The notes beneath the pieces are model-generated. The model searched no databases. It had not been told where the DNA came from and was given only the letters and a program-made list of their open reading frames with translations. Of a stretch of 64,000 nucleotides of DNA, positions 6,810-16,523 are shown piece by piece (the first letter of the stretch is position 1; every line of letters begins with the position of its first letter). This DNA comes from Cognatitamlana sp035818475 (GTDB lineage Bacteria > Bacteroidota > Bacteroidia > Flavobacteriales > Flavobacteriaceae), in contig NZ_JAYMGV010000001.1 in assembly GCF_035818475.1 (NCBI RefSeq), positions 744,001 through 808,000 on the forward strand, read 5' to 3'. A program made the position numbers and the translations under genes.

Positions 6810-9566
6810 TTAAACGTCTTTTTCTATAAAATCTATATTGGGATCACAAATTTCTAATATAAGTTTTTTTAATTCTGATTCAAAAGCCAATAACGTATCA
6901 GGGGCTATTAATGTGTTTTTAGATCTGCTAAAAGCACTTTCCTTCTTTGAAAATTTTAAAAACCCCGAGCTTAAATTTTTGAATGAAATGATACCTGCTT
7001 CAATTGGAAAGTTTAGGCTGTTTGACGCTTGCATCATATACGCATAGGATAAAATTTGAAAACTCTTACTGTATTTTTTATAATCTGTTGTTATAGCCCC
7101 CCAATCCACTATTTCAACCTGATTTTGCTGAACATTCCCTGTTTTATAATCTATAATTCTTATAACACCGTTGTATTCATCTACCCGGTCAACTTTACCT
7201 CTTAATACAACAGGAAAATCAAGTTCCGGGATATTGACCTGCACTTTATTATCAGCCTCAATAGCTTTAATTTTAATGGTATTCCCTTCTTTTAGGGCTT
7301 TAATTTCCAGATCTAAAAAATTAGTAACGTAGCGTTTTGCTATTTCAAAAACAATCAGGTTTTTACCCCTGGTAATATCACCTTTCTTATATTCTTTTTG
7401 AAAATGATACGTGACCCTCCCTTCTATGTTGGGCCTTAATTGTTCAATATGGTTTACGGTTAAAAACTCACCGATTAAAGGTTTATAAAAATCTTCTAAG
7501 GTATTATGCACCACAGTTCCTAAAGTATTAGCGGCCACGGTTTCCTCAACCTCATTATATTCCCTGATCTTTAATATTTTCTGATAATAAAAATCAATAG
7601 GGTTTCTTATATAATTGGTTAATGATGAAGGTGACAAACCATTTTGTGCTACCTCCTTCAGGGCTTTTATTAGCTCCGGGGTCTTGCGGACTATATTGTC
7701 CCTGTTTTCAATAACCGGAACCTGTGGTGTAATGATCTGATGGTTTATCTTATGGATACCTTCTAATTCCAACTGTGTTATAAACCTGCTTTTTTCTCCC
7801 CCTGTAAGCACATCTGCCTCAGTATTATATACTATAAATACCTGTTTAGCGCGCTGCAATAACCTGTAAAAATGATAGGTATAGACTGCATCTTTTTCTT
7901 TATAAGCCGGTAAACTGTTTTCTATTTTAACATCAAAAGGAATAAACGAGTTTTGGCTTTTTCCCGAGGGTAATATGCCTTCATTAACGGATGAAATAAT
8001 TACGGTTTCAAAATCTAAAACACGTGATTCCAGCATACCCATGATCTGTAAGCCCTGTAAAGGTTCCCCCTGAAAGTCTAAAGTTTCTGAACTTAATAAT
8101 TCCTTATAAACACTATATAGAGTTGACACATCTTTAATATGTTCATGCCTGGAGTTTAACAGCACCAATTCATTAAACAATTCATTAAATCTGAATAAAT
8201 ATTCTAATGATAAAATATGTTCTGTCTTGTCTTTATCCAGAACCTTTTTAATCTGTGTTATGAGTTTTAAACAGTTATTTAAAGCCTCTTCAACGGATTG
8301 ATTCCAATTGGAAAAAAGTAACTCTATTATGTCATTTGGCTTATCCACTAAAAGATTTAATTCTTCTATATTTAAATATACCAGGTTATCTCCTTCAATA
8401 GCGTTGTTGAGTTTTGACGCATAATCCACATGGTTTATATGGAGCAATGGCCGCACAAATTGATGGGAGATAATCCTAATAACATCTTTGTAATAAAACC
8501 TGTTTGTCGCGTTTTTATGTAAATGAAAAAGCGCATCAAACAATGACGCCAGCGGGATAGACTTTAAAGGAAAACCCATAGTAACGTTTAAAGCCTTTAT
8601 CCCTTCCGGCAATGAATTAAGTACCGGAATTAACAGGTTTTCATCTCCTAAAACCACGGCTGTATTTTGTAGCGTTTGCTTTTCCTTCTGTAATTTGCTT
8701 AACAGAGAACCAATATACTTAGCTTGTCCAATATTTTTAGGGACCCCATATATGGCTATATTTTTTGCTTCAGAATAATGTTCTGTGATCCATTTAAAAG
8801 GATTTTTTTTAAAAAACTCCCAATTATTTTTATGCTGTCTGGTAAATAACGCGGCATCATGATTTTTGTTTTCCATAAAAACAGCATCTATATCCCAATA
8901 GATATTAGCCAGATTGTTTTCCAGTAATTTTTGTATAATAGTTTCTTCAGAAGTATTTAAGGCATTAAATCCTAAAAATACATGCTGTTTATCAGCATTA
9001 TTTTTAATATAAGAATCTATTTTCTTTGTAGCTTCTCTATAAATTAAACCCTGATATCCAATATGTTTATCTTTAAGGTGCTTTGTAAAATGCTCATAAT
9101 AATTGTATAGCTTATTCCAAAATGCTAAGTACTTCTTAACAAAATCTGTTTTAGGCTCTTCCAGAGACCAGTGTTTTAAATCCTCAATAGCACTTAAATA
9201 ATTAAAAATATGTTCTTGTGGTATAAGGTACCTGTCTATTTCATTAAAATCCTGAAGTAATATTTGAGCCCATTTTGAAAAGGATTCAAAAGTATCTTTA
9301 TCTTTTTCATTTACTATTTGGGAATAGGAGGAATAAAACTCAAATAAAAGCTCTGTATTGGACATACTTTTAAGTTGAGACAATGCTTCAATAAACTCTT
9401 CTATACTAATGACAGAAGGGGAAAATATGGTTTCGTTTATCACCGAAGCCAGTTGGTGTTTTAAAAATATACCGGCGCGCTTACTAGGCAATATAAAAGT
9501 GATCCGGGAAAAATTGGTGTGATTATTTTTTAAATCTTTTAGTACATCAAAAATAAAAGTTGTCAT
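6810..9566 (-). CDS. AddB/RexB-like PD-(D/E)XK nuclease, DNA repair
   Basis: A 918-residue protein, probable partner of the AddA-like helicase at 12352-15486 in double-strand-break processing. The N-terminal part has the pattern of an inactivated UvrD-type helicase: at residues 21-35 ITFILPSKRAGIFL stands where a Walker A would be but has no GKT. The C-terminal third is a RecB-family nuclease: GTVVHNTLEDFY, then VDRVDEYNG and IDYKTG, giving the conserved His, Asp and D-x-K residues. The Cys cluster that binds an iron-sulfur centre in Bacillus AddB is not visible; the nuclease edge reads LTNYIRNPIDFYY and only one Cys lies near the C-terminus, so the protein is probably cluster-free. It is followed after one base by the hydrolase gene. 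Confidence 0.85.
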   Translation of the reverse strand: MTTFIFDVLKDLKNNHTNFSRITFILPSKRAGIFLKHQLASVINETIFSPSVISIEEFIEALSQLKSMSNTELLFEFYSSYSQIVNEKDKDTFESFSKWAQILLQDFNEIDRYLIPQEHIFNYLSAIEDLKHWSLEEPKTDFVKKYLAFWNKLYNYYEHFTKHLKDKHIGYQGLIYREATKKIDSYIKNNADKQHVFLGFNALNTSEETIIQKLLENNLANIYWDIDAVFMENKNHDAALFTRQHKNNWEFFKKNPFKWITEHYSEAKNIAIYGVPKNIGQAKYIGSLLSKLQKEKQTLQNTAVVLGDENLLIPVLNSLPEGIKALNVTMGFPLKSIPLASLFDALFHLHKNATNRFYYKDVIRIISHQFVRPLLHINHVDYASKLNNAIEGDNLVYLNIEELNLLVDKPNDIIELLFSNWNQSVEEALNNCLKLITQIKKVLDKDKTEHILSLEYLFRFNELFNELVLLNSRHEHIKDVSTLYSVYKELLSSETLDFQGEPLQGLQIMGMLESRVLDFETVIISSVNEGILPSGKSQNSFIPFDVKIENSLPAYKEKDAVYTYHFYRLLQRAKQVFIVYNTEADVLTGGEKSRFITQLELEGIHKINHQIITPQVPVIENRDNIVRKTPELIKALKEVAQNGLSPSSLTNYIRNPIDFYYQKILKIREYNEVEETVAANTLGTVVHNTLEDFYKPLIGEFLTVNHIEQLRPNIEGRVTYHFQKEYKKGDITRGKNLIVFEIAKRYVTNFLDLEIKALKEGNTIKIKAIEADNKVQVNIPELDFPVVLRGKVDRVDEYNGVIRIIDYKTGNVQQNQVEIVDWGAITTDYKKYSKSFQILSYAYMMQASNSLNFPIEAGIISFKNLSSGFLKFSKKESAFSRSKNTLIAPDTLLAFESELKKLILEICDPNIDFIEKDV

Positions 9567-9577
9567 GTTATAAAAAT

Positions 9578-9610
9578 AAAAAACGCTTCGGGATATCCGA
9601 AGCGTTTTTA
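9578..9610 (-). terminator. intrinsic terminator downstream of ompA-like gene
   Basis: A perfect inverted repeat AAAACGCTTCGG / CCGAAGCGTTTT with a 4-base loop, flanked by A-rich and T-rich runs on both sides. It lies 28 bases beyond the stop of the OmpA-family gene and directly before the AddB-like gene, so it ends the OmpA transcript while the repair gene needs its own start or readthrough. Confidence 0.85.
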
Positions 9611-9637
9611 GTAATCTTATTTTATAGTGCTTATAGC

Positions 9638-10996
9638 TTAGTTTTTAACTAAGTTAATTTCAACACGTCTGTTATTAGCTCTACCAGCTCTAGTTTTATT
9701 AGAATCTATTGGTTTAGCCTCTCCGTATCCAATAGCAGAAAGTCTACCAGAATCAATACCATGCTCAACTAAGTAATCTTTTACTGAGTTAGCTCTGGAA
9801 TCAGATAACGTTTGGTTTAGTTTTTCACTACCTACGCTATCAGTATGTCCTTCAATAGAGAACTTAGAGTTAGGATATTCTTTTAAGATATCAATGATGT
9901 TTTGTAAAACTTCAGAAGACTGTGCTTTGATAGAAGATTTACCTGTATCAAATAAGATGGTTTTAGCATAAGCATTTAATGCTTTCTTAACAGCTTCAGT
10001 AACCTCAGGACAACCATTGTTAGCTACAGTACCTTTTACAGTAGGACAAAGATCATCTTTATCTAACACACCATCACCATCAGTATCTGGCCAAGGGCAT
10101 CCTTGATTTGCAGCAGGTCCTGGTTCGTTAGGACATTTATCATCTTTATCAGCAATACCATCACCATCAGCATCTGGACAACCATTTAAAGCTTTTAATC
10201 CTGCAACTGTAGGACATTCATCATCTTTATCTGGAACACCGTCACCGTCAGTATCAGGACATCCGTTAAACTCAGCTAAACCAGCTTCGTTAGGACAATC
10301 ATCCTTACTGTCTTCAATACCATCACCATCAGTATCAGGGCATCCGTTAAACTCAGCTAAACCGGCAACATCTGGACAAGCATCATCTTTGTCATAGATA
10401 CCATCTCCATCCGTATCAGTTCCTCCAAATTTGATAGAAAGACCAGCAGTATGTTGGAAGTGAGAAGCTAAATAATCTTCAAAGGCATGTTTGTATGCTG
10501 TTTGAATTGTTAAACCAACATTTTCACTAAACCATACATTAAAACCAGCAGTACCATTTAAAGTACCTGCTCCAACTTCATCTACCCAGGTATAACCACC
10601 TCCAACACCTACATAAGGATCGAGAGTTTTACCTTCAAGAATATTGTATTTAATTGTACCGTCTACCCCATAGTAAGATAAATCGCTAGTTGCTTCATCT
10701 CCAAACTTATCAATTTTGTTTAAAGATCCGCCAACTCCAAATGAGAATCCGTCTCCTACATATTTAGAAACAGAGATCGTTGATAAAGAAGGTAAGATGT
10801 TATAATGGTCAGATACATTAAAGAACTTATCAAACCAACCTCCTTGAGGAGCATCTTCTCCAACCGGATAAAAGTCAACTGCGTTTACCCCAATGTTAAT
10901 TTGCCATGGGTTGTTTTTGTCTTGCGCATTTGCGTTGCTAAATACTAGAACTAGCAACATAGCGCATAATAATCTGCTAAGATTTTTCATATTCAA
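9638..10996 (-). CDS. OmpA-family outer-membrane protein with thrombospondin type 3 repeats
   Basis: A 452-residue outer-membrane protein that tethers the outer membrane to peptidoglycan. The signal peptide ends at NANAQ (about residue 25). Residues 26-190 form a beta-barrel-like domain with alternating aromatic strands. Residues 194-330 contain five calcium-binding thrombospondin type 3 repeats (D-x-DGDG-x-x-D-x-x-D-x-CP, each ending NGCP or QGCP). Residues about 343-452 are the OmpA C-terminal peptidoglycan-binding domain (ILFDTGKSSI, EGHTDSVG, SDSRANSV, GYGEAKP, NRRVEI). Codon choice looks biased toward highly expressed genes, and a near-consensus promoter and a strong terminator bracket it, so it is likely an abundant single-gene transcript. 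Confidence 0.92.
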   Translation of the reverse strand: MNMKNLSRLLCAMLLVLVFSNANAQDKNNPWQINIGVNAVDFYPVGEDAPQGGWFDKFFNVSDHYNILPSLSTISVSKYVGDGFSFGVGGSLNKIDKFGDEATSDLSYYGVDGTIKYNILEGKTLDPYVGVGGGYTWVDEVGAGTLNGTAGFNVWFSENVGLTIQTAYKHAFEDYLASHFQHTAGLSIKFGGTDTDGDGIYDKDDACPDVAGLAEFNGCPDTDGDGIEDSKDDCPNEAGLAEFNGCPDTDGDGVPDKDDECPTVAGLKALNGCPDADGDGIADKDDKCPNEPGPAANQGCPWPDTDGDGVLDKDDLCPTVKGTVANNGCPEVTEAVKKALNAYAKTILFDTGKSSIKAQSSEVLQNIIDILKEYPNSKFSIEGHTDSVGSEKLNQTLSDSRANSVKDYLVEHGIDSGRLSAIGYGEAKPIDSNKTRAGRANNRRVEINLVKN

Positions 10997-11025
10997 AAGT
11001 TTAATTTTTAAGTGTTAATTGTAAA

Positions 11026-11056
11026 CAAAAGTAAGTTGTTAAATATTATTAACAAA
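11026..11056 (-). promoter_or_regulatory. Bacteroidetes-type promoter for the ompA-like gene
   Basis: On the minus strand a TTTG (11053-11056) is followed after exactly 19 bases by TACTTTTG (11026-11033), matching TTTG-N19-TAnnTTTG. It lies 30 bases before the OmpA start codon. A second -7 like match, TATATTTG, is at 11059-11066. Confidence 0.75.
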
Positions 11057-11136
11057 GACAAATATATAAAAATATTGTACATAACACTGACTCCCGCTTA
11101 TGTTTGCCAAACATTATGGGCTAGTTAAGAATGAGT

Positions 11137-12330
11137 TTAGATAATATTAAGTTCCTTGCCTATTTTGCTAAATGCAGTAATAGCCTTATCTAAATGAGAT
11201 TTATTGTGAGCAGCTGAAAGCTGTACGCGTATTCTGGCTTTTTCTTTTGGAACTACAGGAAAAAAGAAGCCTATAACGTAGACCCCTTCTTTTAATAGCA
11301 TGTTTGCCATGGTTTGAGATAATTTTGCATCATATAGCATGACCGGAACTATGGCAGAATCTCCATCTATAATGTCAAACCCCGCATCTTTCATCCCTTT
11401 TTTAAAATAATTGGTATTCCACTCCAGGGTATCTCTTAATTCTGTATTGTTTGCCAGCATATCAAATACTTTAATTGAGGCACCTACTATGGCCGGAGCT
11501 AATGAGTTAGAGAACAAATATGGTCTGGAGCGTTGACGTAGCATATCTATAACTTCTTTTTTTCCAGTAGTGTAGCCTCCCATAGCACCACCTAAGGCTT
11601 TTCCAAGTGTACCGGTTATGATATCTATACGGTTCAGAACATTTTTTTCTTCAAGTGTGCCCTTACCTGTTTTTCCAATAAAGCCAGCAGCATGACATTC
11701 GTCAATCATAACCAAAGCTTCATATTTATCTGCCAAATCACATATCTTATCTAAAGGAGCAACTAGACCATCCATGGAAAACACACCATCTGTAACAATA
11801 ATTTTAAAACGCGCTCCATTTTTATTAGCCTCTACCAGTTGCTTTTCCAGATCAGCCATATCGTTATTTTGGTATCGATACCTGGCCGCCTTACATAATC
11901 TAACGCCATCTATAATAGAAGCGTGATTTAAGGAATCTGAAATAATAGCATCTTCTTTTCCCAATAAAGGTTCAAAAACCCCTCCGTTAGCATCAAAAGC
12001 CGCTGCATATAATATAGTATCTTCGGTTTGATAGAAATCTGCTATTTTCTGCTCTAACTCCTTATGGATATCCTGGGTACCACAAATAAAACGCACAGAA
12101 CTCATTCCAAATCCATGAGTATCCATAGTATCTTTTGCGGCCTGAATAACCTCAGGGTGTGATGATAAACCTAAATAATTATTTGCACAAAAATTCAAAA
12201 CAGTTTCTCCGGTATTTAATGTAATTTCTGCGCCCTGGGCCGAGGTTATAATACGTTCTTCTTTATAAAGTCCGTTATTTTTTATGTCTTGAAGTTCTTC
12301 TTGAAGATGTTTTTTCAGTTTTCCGTACAT
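11137..12330 (-). CDS. kbl: glycine C-acetyltransferase (2-amino-3-ketobutyrate CoA ligase)
   Basis: A 397-residue PLP enzyme of the alpha-oxoamine synthase family that splits 2-amino-3-oxobutanoate with CoA into glycine and acetyl-CoA, the second step of threonine breakdown. The length equals the family norm. CANNYLG near residue 48, MIDECHAAGF near 208 and GTLGKALGG with the PLP Lys244 are the expected landmarks. The threonine dehydrogenase partner is not in the window. It starts 21 bases after the AddA-like stop, but a -7 promoter match overlaps that stop, so separate transcription is likely. Related enzymes (BioF, serine palmitoyltransferase) share the fold; the VRFICGTQ and HKELE stretches favour Kbl. 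Confidence 0.9.
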   Translation of the reverse strand: MYGKLKKHLQEELQDIKNNGLYKEERIITSAQGAEITLNTGETVLNFCANNYLGLSSHPEVIQAAKDTMDTHGFGMSSVRFICGTQDIHKELEQKIADFYQTEDTILYAAAFDANGGVFEPLLGKEDAIISDSLNHASIIDGVRLCKAARYRYQNNDMADLEKQLVEANKNGARFKIIVTDGVFSMDGLVAPLDKICDLADKYEALVMIDECHAAGFIGKTGKGTLEEKNVLNRIDIITGTLGKALGGAMGGYTTGKKEVIDMLRQRSRPYLFSNSLAPAIVGASIKVFDMLANNTELRDTLEWNTNYFKKGMKDAGFDIIDGDSAIVPVMLYDAKLSQTMANMLLKEGVYVIGFFFPVVPKEKARIRVQLSAAHNKSHLDKAITAFSKIGKELNII

Positions 12331-12346
12331 ATTTTTGAATTTTCCG

Positions 12347-12354
12347 CAAATTTA
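12347..12354 (-). promoter_or_regulatory. -7 promoter element for kbl
   Basis: TAAATTTG on the minus strand matches TAnnTTTG. It overlaps the stop codon of the upstream AddA-like gene and lies 16 bases before the kbl start. No clear -33 TTTG was found at the ideal distance. Confidence 0.5.
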
Positions 12355-15300
12355 CACATCTTTTATCTTAATATCATCATTTACATAGATAAGAATCTTC
12401 TTTTTGACACTTATTTTCATATCCTCTAAAACATCCTGATAAACCTGTAATTGTTGTTGATGCGTTTTATCTTCAGCACCAGTCTTATAATCTATTATAA
12501 CAGCCTCATGCTTTGCATTAATCACCACCCTGTCCGGCCTTAAAATAATGCCGGTTTTGGTAATTATATCATGTTCAGTATATATGGTATATTTTGAGCT
12601 GAAATAATCTTGAAGCTCAGGATGATTAACTATATACAAAATGGTTTCTTTAAGAGGCAAAGCTTGCTGGGCTGTAATTAATGACGCTTCCACAAAATCG
12701 TTAATAACATTACCTACATCTTCTACCGTTATGATCTGAGACATGATATTATGGATTAAATTCCCTTTTTCAATGGCTTCTTGTTGATTGGTATCCCATA
12801 GATAACCTGATTTTGTAATTACTTTAATGTTATGCGCTTCTTTAGAGGTTGAAATAAATTCATTATGTAATTGAGTTATGTCCGGAGCTTTAGACCTTTT
12901 TGATACATTTTCAGGGTTTCCAAAAACATAAGTAGATTCTAAGTTATTCCAAGCACCTAAATCCTGAAGATATGCAAGCAGCAACCCCGAATATTTTTTT
13001 TCATTAACTATACCTTTAGGCGAAATATCGTTGGTTGAAATCACATATAATTGTTCGATAGCCCGGGTTAAGGCTACATAGATCAAATTAATATGATCTA
13101 ATTCCAATTCTGATTGGTGCCGGTTATAAATAGCTTGTCCTTCTTCTCCAAAAAACTCAAAGTCTTTACTATAATTTAAAAGCGTATTTGAAAACCCATT
13201 ATATTTTTCTCTGTCTATTTTAAACCATTCTTTGGGCTCTAACTCTCTATAAATATCTAAATCAGCATAAGGAAAAATAACCACTGGAAACTCTAAACCT
13301 TTAGACTTATGTATGGTCATTATTTGTACGGCATTTTGCCCCTTTGAAGACACAATACTTAAATGCTCTTTTTTCTTTTCAAAATAATCTAAAAAGCCTG
13401 AAATATCAGAGCCTTTTTTCTGCGAAAAATCTAAAACCTCATCCAGATAAAACTGCACATATGCATTAGAGCTTGTAACTAAATTAAAGCTTCTTATAAT
13501 GGTTTCCAGTAAATCATAGAGTGGTAGCTGCAATAACTGCTGGCCTGACACATAAACATTATAAGATTCTAAACTTTGTAATAAGGCTTCGGTTTTTAGG
13601 TTTATATGCTTTATAAAAAACTCATGCTTATCTTCTATATTAAAAAGCTCAGTAAGATAATCAAGGACCTTAATTTTTATTTCATTGTTTTCGGGCTGAA
13701 CTAAAAGCGTCAACAAATTATTAATAAAAACGACTTCGGGTGCATTATTAATCAATAATGTTTCTGAAGATATTATTGGTATATTTTGCTGACTTAAATA
13801 GTTTGCTATGGCAACACCTTCCTTTTTCTTTCTTACTAAAACGCAAATATCATTTAGCTGAAACCCCTTGTCTAAACAACTATTCAGTTTTTCAAAAACC
13901 TTTTCGGGGAAAATAACATGTCTATCATCTTCCTTTTCAATATTTAAAAATGAGAGCTCTACATACCCTTCTTTATCCTGTGTTGGCTTTTGATAAGCAT
14001 TTTGATATAGTCTTTGGTAATCTTCCTTTTTAAAAACCCGATGTGCCAAAAACTTAAAAAATCCGTTATTAAAATTCACTATGGCTTTAAAGCTTCTAAA
14101 GTTTGACGCTAAACTTTCAACATGTTTTTTAACATGAAATGGGTTCTCATTACTAAACAGCCCCATAAACTGTTCTGCTTTTCCACCTCTCCAGCGATAA
14201 ATAGCTTGTTTTGCATCTCCAACTAACATAACACTCCCACCCTCTGCTGCAAGTGAATTTCCTAATAGCGGAATCAAATTTTCCCATTGCATAACCGAAG
14301 TATCCTGAAACTCATCTATAAAATAATGGTTGAATTTCTCACCCATTCTCTCATAAATAAATGGTGTAGGTTGCGCCTTAATTTCCTTGCTTATAATGGT
14401 ATTAAATTCTGAGATCAGCATTTTATTCTGATCGCCTTTTATCTGAATAAGCTCATTATTAATAGCATTTAATACAGATATGGGTGTAACATTTTTATAA
14501 AACGTTTTTAAAAACTTAAGATGAAATACTTGAGCTTTAATACGCTTGTATAACGTCTCTATATCGGGTAATAAAGCATCAATAGTAGTGGCTAACTCAG
14601 GGCTTAATGATTTATTGTAAATACTTTTTCTTTCAGAGATATTCTCCTCTAGTTTATTGTCATAAAGTTTATTTAAGTTTAAGGCTAACACTTTTTTGAA
14701 ATGATTTGGAAGTGTTCCTCTTGAAAAATCAGAATGTTCTAACCCTGCTTCTTCAATTAATGTAAGCACCTGTTGTGCGTTTTCAATGATAGCTTTTTCT
14801 ACAGTTAAAACCTCTTGGCGTAGCGTTACTTTAAGAGCCTTAAAATCATCAAGCGTCTTATCTTTAAGTTGTTCAACAAAAGCCATGTCATTTTCCTTAA
14901 CTAAAAGCTTTGCTATCTTATTAAAATCAAAAGACACATCCCAGCTTTTATCATTATCTGCTTTTTCAATGGCAAAATCCACGAGTACTTTTGTAAGTTC
15001 TTTATAAGTACCGGCTTTAGAAATTAAGCTATCAACAGCTTCATTTAACAGAGCGTCCTGGTCTAGTTCTACTTCAAAATTTAAGGGCAGTTTTAAATCA
15101 TGCGCAAAGGTTCGTATCAATCTATGGGTAAATCCATCAATGGTTGAAATATCAAATGCAGCATAATTATGCACTATACTATTTAATATGGTTTCAGATT
15201 TTTTCTGAAGCGCTTCCGGTTCCATTTGTAATTCCTCGCAAATGGCCTCAAACATACTATCGTATTCAGCTGCCACACCTTGTGTTGTAAATTTTTTTAA

Positions 15301-15486
15301 GGTGTCAATAATACGCTCTTTCATTTCGGCAACAGCTTTATTTGTAAATGTAATAGCCAGAATGCGTTTAAAATGAAATAAGTTATCAGATTGAAATAAA
15401 AGCTTTAAATACTCTTTAACCAATGTATAGGTTTTTCCACTGCCAGCAGAAGCATTATATATGGTGAAAGGGTGTTTTTGCGGCAT
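12352..15486 (-). CDS. UvrD/AddA-like helicase-nuclease
   Basis: A 1044-residue superfamily 1 helicase with a fused nuclease, the motor half of an AddAB/RecBCD-type break-repair complex. Walker A is ASAGSGKT (residues 12-19), motif Ia AITFTNKAVAEM, motif II DEFQDTS near residue 395, motif III MLVGDAKQAIYRWRGG, and motif V MTIHKSKGLEFPVV. The C-terminal RecB-type nuclease core is VIIDYKTG near residue 1008, followed by QLQVY. Its expected partner is the AddB-like gene at 6810-9566, with kbl and the OmpA gene between them. Split but neighbouring arrangements of this pair are familiar in Flavobacteriaceae. The start at 15486 gives the usual short lead before Walker A. Confidence 0.9.
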   Translation of the reverse strand: MPQKHPFTIYNASAGSGKTYTLVKEYLKLLFQSDNLFHFKRILAITFTNKAVAEMKERIIDTLKKFTTQGVAAEYDSMFEAICEELQMEPEALQKKSETILNSIVHNYAAFDISTIDGFTHRLIRTFAHDLKLPLNFEVELDQDALLNEAVDSLISKAGTYKELTKVLVDFAIEKADNDKSWDVSFDFNKIAKLLVKENDMAFVEQLKDKTLDDFKALKVTLRQEVLTVEKAIIENAQQVLTLIEEAGLEHSDFSRGTLPNHFKKVLALNLNKLYDNKLEENISERKSIYNKSLSPELATTIDALLPDIETLYKRIKAQVFHLKFLKTFYKNVTPISVLNAINNELIQIKGDQNKMLISEFNTIISKEIKAQPTPFIYERMGEKFNHYFIDEFQDTSVMQWENLIPLLGNSLAAEGGSVMLVGDAKQAIYRWRGGKAEQFMGLFSNENPFHVKKHVESLASNFRSFKAIVNFNNGFFKFLAHRVFKKEDYQRLYQNAYQKPTQDKEGYVELSFLNIEKEDDRHVIFPEKVFEKLNSCLDKGFQLNDICVLVRKKKEGVAIANYLSQQNIPIISSETLLINNAPEVVFINNLLTLLVQPENNEIKIKVLDYLTELFNIEDKHEFFIKHINLKTEALLQSLESYNVYVSGQQLLQLPLYDLLETIIRSFNLVTSSNAYVQFYLDEVLDFSQKKGSDISGFLDYFEKKKEHLSIVSSKGQNAVQIMTIHKSKGLEFPVVIFPYADLDIYRELEPKEWFKIDREKYNGFSNTLLNYSKDFEFFGEEGQAIYNRHQSELELDHINLIYVALTRAIEQLYVISTNDISPKGIVNEKKYSGLLLAYLQDLGAWNNLESTYVFGNPENVSKRSKAPDITQLHNEFISTSKEAHNIKVITKSGYLWDTNQQEAIEKGNLIHNIMSQIITVEDVGNVINDFVEASLITAQQALPLKETILYIVNHPELQDYFSSKYTIYTEHDIITKTGIILRPDRVVINAKHEAVIIDYKTGAEDKTHQQQLQVYQDVLEDMKISVKKKILIYVNDDIKIKDV

Positions 15487-15566
15487 AAAGAATATTTTGG
15501 ATACAAGATAAAAACTATCAATGGTTTGATAACAATTTATTATTTTTAATTGACTTCTATTATGCG

Positions 15567-15574
15567 TAAATTTG
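15567..15574 (+). promoter_or_regulatory. -7 promoter element for superoxide dismutase
   Basis: TAAATTTG matches TAnnTTTG, 34 bases before the sod start codon. A TTGAC lies 14 bases upstream, closer than the usual 19, so the -33 part is uncertain. Confidence 0.55.
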
Positions 15575-15608
15575 AAAGAAATTAAATTTTAATATAAAAT
15601 AAACAATT

Positions 15609-16217
15609 ATGGCTTTTGAATTACCAAAATTAGGATATGCTTATGATGCTTTAGAACCTCACATGGATGCAAGAACCATGGAGATACACCATACCAAACA
15701 TCACCAAGGCTACACTAATAACTTAAATAACGCTATTGCAGGAACAGATTTAGAAGGTAAATCTATAGAAGAAATTTTAACAAATTTAGATATGAATAAT
15801 GCTGCTGTTAGAAATAATGGTGGTGGGTTTTATAACCATTCATTATTCTGGACTGTTATGAATCCTGAAGACAGAGGCTACTTGTCAGGGGAATTAAAAG
15901 ACGCTATTGAAGCGGCCTACGGATCTAAAGATGAATTTATTGCTGCCTTTAGTAAAGCTGCTGCAACGCGTTTTGGTTCAGGATGGGCATGGTTATGTGT
16001 TCACAAGGGTGGTAAGGTTGAAATTTGCTCAACACCAAACCAAGATAATTCATTAATGCCAGGTGTTGGCTGTGGCGGCACACCTATTTTAGGATTAGAT
16101 GTTTGGGAGCATGCTTATTACTTAAATTATCAAAATCGTCGTCCTGATTATATTAATGCATTTTTTAATGTGATTAACTGGAATGAAGCTGAAAGACGTT
16201 ATGCTGAAGCTAAGTAA
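15609..16217 (+). CDS. sodA: superoxide dismutase, Mn or cambialistic type
   Basis: A 202-residue enzyme converting superoxide to hydrogen peroxide and oxygen, cytoplasmic (no signal peptide). The four metal ligands are in place: His27 (in HHTKHHQGY), His77 (in GGGFYNHSLFW), Asp164 and His168 (in DVWEHAYY). GGGFYN before the second His, and Gln145 in the outer sphere (TPNQD), are the Mn-type arrangement; Bacteroidota enzymes of this class are often able to use Fe as well. The gene stands alone with its own -7 element and a strong terminator. The symbol is the generic Mn-type one; sodB would be used if iron proves to be the metal. Confidence 0.92.
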   Translation: MAFELPKLGYAYDALEPHMDARTMEIHHTKHHQGYTNNLNNAIAGTDLEGKSIEEILTNLDMNNAAVRNNGGGFYNHSLFWTVMNPEDRGYLSGELKDAIEAAYGSKDEFIAAFSKAAATRFGSGWAWLCVHKGGKVEICSTPNQDNSLMPGVGCGGTPILGLDVWEHAYYLNYQNRRPDYINAFFNVINWNEAERRYAEAK

Positions 16218-16239
16218 TTAGCACAAGAATCCAAAACAT

Positions 16240-16281
16240 AAAAAAGTCGCCTGGACATTTACTTTCCAGGCGACTTTTTTA
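16240..16281 (+). terminator. intrinsic terminator of superoxide dismutase
   Basis: Stem AAGTCGCCTGGA pairing with TCCAGGCGACTT across a short loop, followed by a T run, 23 bases after the sod stop. A run of A precedes the stem, so it could also act on the other strand. Confidence 0.9.
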
Positions 16282-16310
16282 TGTGTAAATAGTTTAAATA
16301 TCATAAAATG

Positions 16311-16380
16311 AAAAAGGTGAACTTTCGTTCACCTTTTTGCCCCAAATCTACCATGAACTTAACCTACTTATGTTATGGTG
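16311..16380 (-). ncRNA. structured intergenic element, copy 1 (candidate small RNA or 3'-UTR module)
   Basis: This and the next element share a run of over 40 identical bases (CCCCAAATCTACC ... TTATGTTATGGTG on the plus strand) joined to a small hairpin. On the minus strand the order is conserved segment, then hairpin GGTGAAC-GAAA-GTTCACC, then a T run, which looks like an RNA ending in an intrinsic terminator. It lies in the 493-base gap between sod and purF, on the purF strand. No promoter was found for it, so it may instead be part of the purF 3' end. A 13-codon plus-strand reading frame exists but has no support. Confidence 0.5.
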
Positions 16381-16523
16381 GTTCAAATATATAACGGTTA
16401 TAAAATTTGTTAAAATATATTAGTTAAACGACTTAAAATATTGGCTTAACCGAAATACGGTCAATTATTCAAGTTGAAATGCAAAAAAAGAGAATGAAGA
16501 TGAAAGCGGACACTAAATTGTAT

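Noticed and set aside
16353..16394. Plus-strand peptide frames of 13 and 16 codons starting MNLTYLCYG in the tandem elements.
   Set aside because: The shared start is simply the identical DNA core, the tails differ, there is no clear ribosome site, and the stem change favours the minus strand as the transcribed one.
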